From an uncultured Oscillospiraceae bacterium (lineage in GTDB: Bacteria > Bacillota > Clostridia > Oscillospirales > Oscillospiraceae): DNA of 9,272 nt. The notes beneath the pieces were generated by a model, which was not told where the DNA came from, did not search any database, and saw nothing but the letters and a program-made list of their open reading frames with translations. The stretch covers positions 1 to 9,272 of the forward strand of contig CAAFMG010000002.1 in the NCBI GenBank assembly GCA_900763965.1, in the 5' to 3' direction. The position numbers and the translations under genes are program-made. How positions within the stretch are numbered: the stretch's first letter is position 1; the number at the start of each line of letters is the position of its first letter. Positions 7,125-9,272 of the stretch are shown here, piece by piece.

Positions 7125-7280
7125 GAACGCAATCATCGTGAGCGTTCCGCAAAATACGCACCGGGTGCGATGCGGTACGTCTGCGTAGGGGAAGATATCA
7201 TCTTCCCGGTTGTTTCCCCATGGGAAACAACGTCGGCGCAAAGCGCCGACAATGCACCATCGAACCGGGCACCGCCCGCC
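7125..7280. repeat. Second cluster of short hairpins, no gene
   Basis: Continues the hairpin chain: GAACGC/GCGTTC (7125-7130 and 7142-7147), CGCAC-CGG-GTGCG (7157-7169), GGGAAGAT-ATC-ATCTTCCC (7189-7207), GTTGTTTCCC-CAT-GGGAAACAAC (7209-7231), GTCGGCGC-AAA-GCGCCGAC (7232-7250) and CGGGC-ACC-GCCCG (7266-7278). A GTAGGGG start occurs at 7185-7191, in inverse orientation to the CCCCTAC ending at 7124. I see no supported open reading frame; the open frames crossing it lack ribosome binding sites and read through the palindromes. Confidence 0.6.
7205..7265 (+). repeat. Direct repeat copy B
   Basis: Second copy of the unit at 6954-7016, in the same orientation and about 250 bases away. Its first stem is 10 bp with loop CAT (7209-7231) instead of 11 bp with loop GTG; the second hairpin (7232-7250) is identical. 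The two copies differ inside the stem and loop yet both keep perfect pairing. Confidence 0.85.
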
Positions 7281-7308
7281 CAGTATGTTTTTACGCCCCT
7301 TTGCAAGC

Positions 7309-7343
7309 AAATTCCCTGTGCACAGATTCGGCACAGGGAATTT
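7309..7343 (-). terminator. Terminator hairpin of the BFD-like gene
   Basis: On the minus strand, AAATTCCCTGTGC, a nine-base loop, then GCACAGGGAATTT: a perfect 13-bp stem starting six bases after the stop codon at 7350-7352. The following run is interrupted (TTTGCTT), so it is not ideal. On the plus strand the stem is followed by TTTT, so it may act in both directions. Confidence 0.7.
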
Positions 7344-7349
7344 TGTTGG

Positions 7350-7580
7350 CTACTTTTGGGGCTTCTTTTCGGGATGTGCATCCCAGTATTCTTTCATTAC
7401 TGCGGCAATGTCACGACTGCAACACTTGCCGCTGGGATTCATCTGTGCGCAGTTGCAGCTTGTGCAGGCACCGGTCATCTTTTTGATGTCAGCGAGGGTT
7501 TTTGCGCCCTGTTCCATGGCTGCGATGATCTCGCCCTTGGTGACATGATCGCAATAGCATACCAGTTCATGATTTTCCAT
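7350..7580 (-). CDS. BFD-like [2Fe-2S]-binding protein (76 aa)
   Basis: A small protein with the bacterioferritin-associated ferredoxin (BFD) fold pattern. Cys8-x-Cys10 (LVCYCDHVTKGEI) and Cys39-x2-Cys42 (TGACTSC) fit the four [2Fe-2S] ligands, with the usual helix (AMEQGAKTLADIKKMTGA) between. BFD domains pass electrons, for example to release iron from bacterioferritin, or occur as modules in redox and metal-handling proteins. This one has three further cysteines (44, 53, 54) in CNCAQMNPSGKCC, so a second metal or redox site is possible. The start at 7580 is preferred over an upstream in-frame GTG (7613) because GGAAGG (7587-7592) lies six bases before the ATG. No bacterioferritin gene is near; the hydrogenase operon converges on it from the other side of the repeats. 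Its partner is unknown. Confidence 0.85.
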   Translation of the reverse strand: MENHELVCYCDHVTKGEIIAAMEQGAKTLADIKKMTGACTSCNCAQMNPSGKCCSRDIAAVMKEYWDAHPEKKPQK

Positions 7581-7586
7581 TTGGAT

Positions 7587-7592
7587 CCTTCC
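7587..7592 (-). promoter_or_regulatory. Ribosome binding site deciding the BFD-like start
   Basis: Minus-strand GGAAGG, six bases before the ATG at 7578-7580. It rules in the 76-residue form over the 87-residue GTG form. The intervening ATCCAA can pair with the 3' arm of the leader palindrome at 7621-7640. Confidence 0.7.
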
Positions 7593-7620
7593 TTTTTTAT
7601 CTGTAGTAATCACCGGATAT

Positions 7621-7640
7621 ATCCAAGCAGCTGCTTGGAT
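7621..7640. promoter_or_regulatory. 20-bp perfect palindrome in the leader of the BFD-like gene
   Basis: ATCCAAGCAG followed directly by CTGCTTGGAT, a perfect 20-bp palindrome 40 bases before the start codon and about 14 bases downstream of the predicted transcription start. It could be an operator or a leader hairpin. It overlaps a second palindrome, GGATATATCC (7615-7624). It matches no regulator site I know. Confidence 0.6.
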
Positions 7641-7660
7641 CGCTTTTGTGTTCCAATGAT

Positions 7661-7689
7661 ATGATAGCCCCTAAATACAGCCTTGTCAA
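7661..7689 (-). promoter_or_regulatory. Strong sigma-A promoter of the BFD-like gene
   Basis: On the minus strand TTGACA (7684-7689, exact consensus), a 17-base spacer and TATCAT (7661-7666, one mismatch). Transcription should start near 7654, giving a leader of about 75 bases. This makes the BFD-like gene independent of the MATE gene upstream on the same strand. Confidence 0.75.
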
Positions 7690-7765
7690 ATGGTTTTCTC
7701 ACGGCCATCCGAAGTGCTTTCCTGGGGATCTGCCTGCGAACCGTATCCGGCATTCGTTCTTTCCT

Positions 7766-9115
7766 TTATCCCTTCCGGTAATGGAACACCCGATCTTTAT
7801 AGCGGAAGAAGCCCATGCTCACAGCCAGGGAGGCAAGCTCGGCGGCGGTTACGGCCAGCCAGATGCCGTCGAGGCCCAGAAGCTCCGGCAGGATCAGTAC
7901 CGCCGCCACCTGGAACAGCAGGGTCCGCAGGAAGGAGATCAGAGCGCTGGTGACACCGTCTCCCAGTGCGGTGAAGAAGGAGGAAGCGTAGATATTGAAG
8001 CCCAGAACCAAAAAGCTCAGGCCGTAGAGCCGGAAGGCCCGGGTGGTCAGGGTCAGCAGGGTAGGGTCGTAGCCCACGAAGAACCGGGCCACATAGGGGA
8101 TGAGGAACATGGCCCCCACAGTCATGGCCACCGACACCACCCCGATCAGCCGGAGGCTCATGGAATACAGGTTGTGTACCTCCCCCCGGTTCTGCGCGCC
8201 GTAATGGTAGCTGACAATGGGTGCGCTGCCCACGGCATAGCCCACGAACACCGCCACAAACAGGAAGGCCGCATACATAATCACACCGTAGGCCGCCACG
8301 CCGTCCTCTCCGGCAAAGCGCAGAAGCTGATAGTTGTACAGGATATTCACCAGGGACATGGAAAGGTTGGTCATCAGCTCGGAGGAGCCGTTGAGGCAGG
8401 CCCGCCACAGCACCCCGCCGTTAAAGGCTGGCCGCTCCAGGTGCAGACAGCTGGTGTTGTTCCGGTTCAGGAAGTAGAACACCGGCAGCACGCCGCCCAC
8501 GATCTGGCTGATAAAGGTGGCAATGGCCGCACCTTCCACACCCCATTTCAGCGCCCCCACCAGCACCACGTCCAGCACCATATTGGTCACACCGGCACCC
8601 ACCGTGACCCCAAAGCCCAGGGTGGGTTTTTCCGCCGTAACGAAAAAGCTCTGGAACATATTCTGCAAAATAAAGGTGGGCAGACTCACCAGCAGGATCC
8701 GGCCATACCGCAGGGCGTAGTCCAGCATTTCCCCTCTGGCCCCCAGCAGCACCGCCACCGGACGAAGGATCACCAGACCCAGCACCGCCAGGGCAGCACC
8801 GGCCACCAGAGCCGCCGCCAGGAACAGGCTGAAGTAGGCATCCGCCTTTTTCCTGTCCTGCTCTCCCAGAGCAATGCCCACAATGGCTGAACCGCCAGTG
8901 CCCAGCATGAAGCCCACAGTGCCGATGAGCATGGGCAGGGGCATAATGAGATTCACCGCCGCAAAGGCCGTTTTGCCCACAAAATTGGACACACACAGGC
9001 CGTCCACAATGCCGTAAATGGACGTGAACAGCATGGTTCCGATGCAGGGCAGCACGAACCGCAGCAGCCGGGAACCGGTAAAATGATCCGATAACTGAAT
9101 GGATTGCTTTGCCAT
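7766..9115 (-). CDS. MATE family efflux transporter, MepA-like
   Basis: A 449-residue inner-membrane exporter of the usual family length with about 12 membrane segments in two related halves. Family marks are the N-terminal PCIGTMLFTSIYGIVDGLCVS stretch (23-43), with Asp38 in the first helix, GTGGSAIVGIALGEQDRKKAD (72-92), and the second-half counterpart GSAPIVSYHYGAQNRGEV (297-314). MATE proteins export cationic drugs, dyes and metabolites in exchange for Na+ or H+; the substrate here cannot be told. AGGAG (9121-9125) lies five bases before the ATG. I see no good promoter in the repeat-filled DNA upstream and no terminator between its stop and the promoter of the BFD-like gene, so transcripts may run on into that gene. 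Nothing links it to the hydrogenase beyond proximity. Confidence 0.93.
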   Translation of the reverse strand: MAKQSIQLSDHFTGSRLLRFVLPCIGTMLFTSIYGIVDGLCVSNFVGKTAFAAVNLIMPLPMLIGTVGFMLGTGGSAIVGIALGEQDRKKADAYFSLFLAAALVAGAALAVLGLVILRPVAVLLGARGEMLDYALRYGRILLVSLPTFILQNMFQSFFVTAEKPTLGFGVTVGAGVTNMVLDVVLVGALKWGVEGAAIATFISQIVGGVLPVFYFLNRNNTSCLHLERPAFNGGVLWRACLNGSSELMTNLSMSLVNILYNYQLLRFAGEDGVAAYGVIMYAAFLFVAVFVGYAVGSAPIVSYHYGAQNRGEVHNLYSMSLRLIGVVSVAMTVGAMFLIPYVARFFVGYDPTLLTLTTRAFRLYGLSFLVLGFNIYASSFFTALGDGVTSALISFLRTLLFQVAAVLILPELLGLDGIWLAVTAAELASLAVSMGFFRYKDRVFHYRKG

Positions 9116-9141
9116 AAATTCTCCTTTTTAGATAGGCCTCA

Positions 9142-9194
9142 GTAGGGGCGGTGCTCCGAAATCACCCCGGCAGAAATTCGGTGGCATACGCCAT
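9142..9194. repeat. Partial copy of the GTAGGGG repeat family
   Basis: Begins GTAGGGGCGGTGC, continues into a different body, and holds GAAATTCGGTGGCAT, which resembles GAAATTCGGCGGTAT at 7028-7042 inside the large repeat. It therefore shares pieces of the family in a new order. It lies directly upstream of the MATE gene, about 27 bases from its start codon. Confidence 0.5.
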
Positions 9195-9272
9195 GTAGGG
9201 GCGGTGCGCCGCGCAGCGAATCAAAATCCAATGATCGCCGGGGGCGATCACACCATAATTCAACGGATATTA
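9195..9272 (+). repeat. Second copy of the 78-base repeat start, cut by the window end
   Basis: Aligns without gaps to 6872-6949, with seven differences by eye, and in the same orientation. Similarity starts exactly at GTAGGGG in both, which marks a true unit end. The hairpin TGATCGCC-GGG-GGCGATCA is perfect here, whereas the first copy has one C-to-T change that still allows a G-U pair. Confidence 0.85.

Noticed and set aside
6954..7265. CRISPR array
   Set aside because: Only two full copies of the repeated unit exist, about 250 bases apart. Units are chains of different hairpins, not one repeat with unique equal-length spacers.
7053..7664. 203-residue plus-strand frame across the hairpin region and opposite the BFD-like gene
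   Set aside because: It crosses many perfect palindromes, a terminator and a certain gene in antisense, and has no convincing start signal.
7610..7753. 47-residue basic open frame on the minus strand (MPDTVRRQIPRK...) between the MATE and BFD-like genes, with an AGGAAAG five bases upstream
   Set aside because: It runs straight through the near-consensus promoter and the 20-bp palindrome of the BFD-like gene and resembles no known protein. Cannot be excluded as a small protein, but the regulatory reading explains the sequence better.
7646..8890. 414-residue plus-strand open frame opposite the MATE gene
   Set aside because: Its composition is dominated by His, Gln and Gly, as expected from antisense reading of membrane-helix codons. 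It has no ribosome binding site and no family features, while the MATE frame is clear.

Overview
The window looks like chromosomal DNA from an anaerobic, fermentative Clostridia bacterium, most likely a gut Oscillospiraceae/Ruminococcaceae-type organism. The evidence is a clostridial [FeFe]-hydrogenase operon, GC-rich genes with strong GGAGG-type ribosome binding sites, AT-richer spacers, and spacers filled with dispersed GTAGGGG-type palindromic repeats. The taxonomic call is an inference; there is no rRNA or other marker here.

Layout, left to right. (1) 1-2890, plus strand: an envelope-related operon made of the tail of an unknown gene, a membrane-anchored or secreted 210-residue protein of unknown function, a membrane-anchored phosphodiester glycosidase (NAGPA domain) and a divergent Lgt-like membrane protein. 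It is closed by a strong terminator whose loop holds the last stop codon. (2) 2891-3247: a gene-free, AT-rich control region with a candidate promoter and two inverted repeats. (3) 3248-6848, plus strand: two overlapping genes, a GltD/NfnB-like flavoprotein carrying an N-terminal NuoF-type iron-sulfur domain, and a full-length multi-cluster [FeFe]-hydrogenase. A near-ideal terminator follows. (4) 6849-7300: no gene, but a nearly continuous chain of short perfect hairpins, most with three-base loops, arranged as repeat units, one of which has MITE-like ends. (5) 7301-9115, minus strand: a small BFD-type [2Fe-2S] protein with its own strong promoter and a 20-bp palindrome in its leader, and a MepA-like MATE exporter. 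(6) 9116-9272: further copies of the same repeat family, one running off the window.

How the parts work together. The flavoprotein and hydrogenase are probably one complex that links NAD(P)H, through FAD and a chain of Fe-S clusters, to H2 production or uptake. By neighbour this matches the 'glutamate synthase-linked' [FeFe]-hydrogenase type, whose physiology is poorly understood. No hydrogenase maturase genes lie in the window. The first operon probably acts on cell-envelope glycans or lipids, but its substrate cannot be read from sequence. The least explained material is the hairpin/repeat region, where two copies of a unit differ in sequence but keep their pairing.
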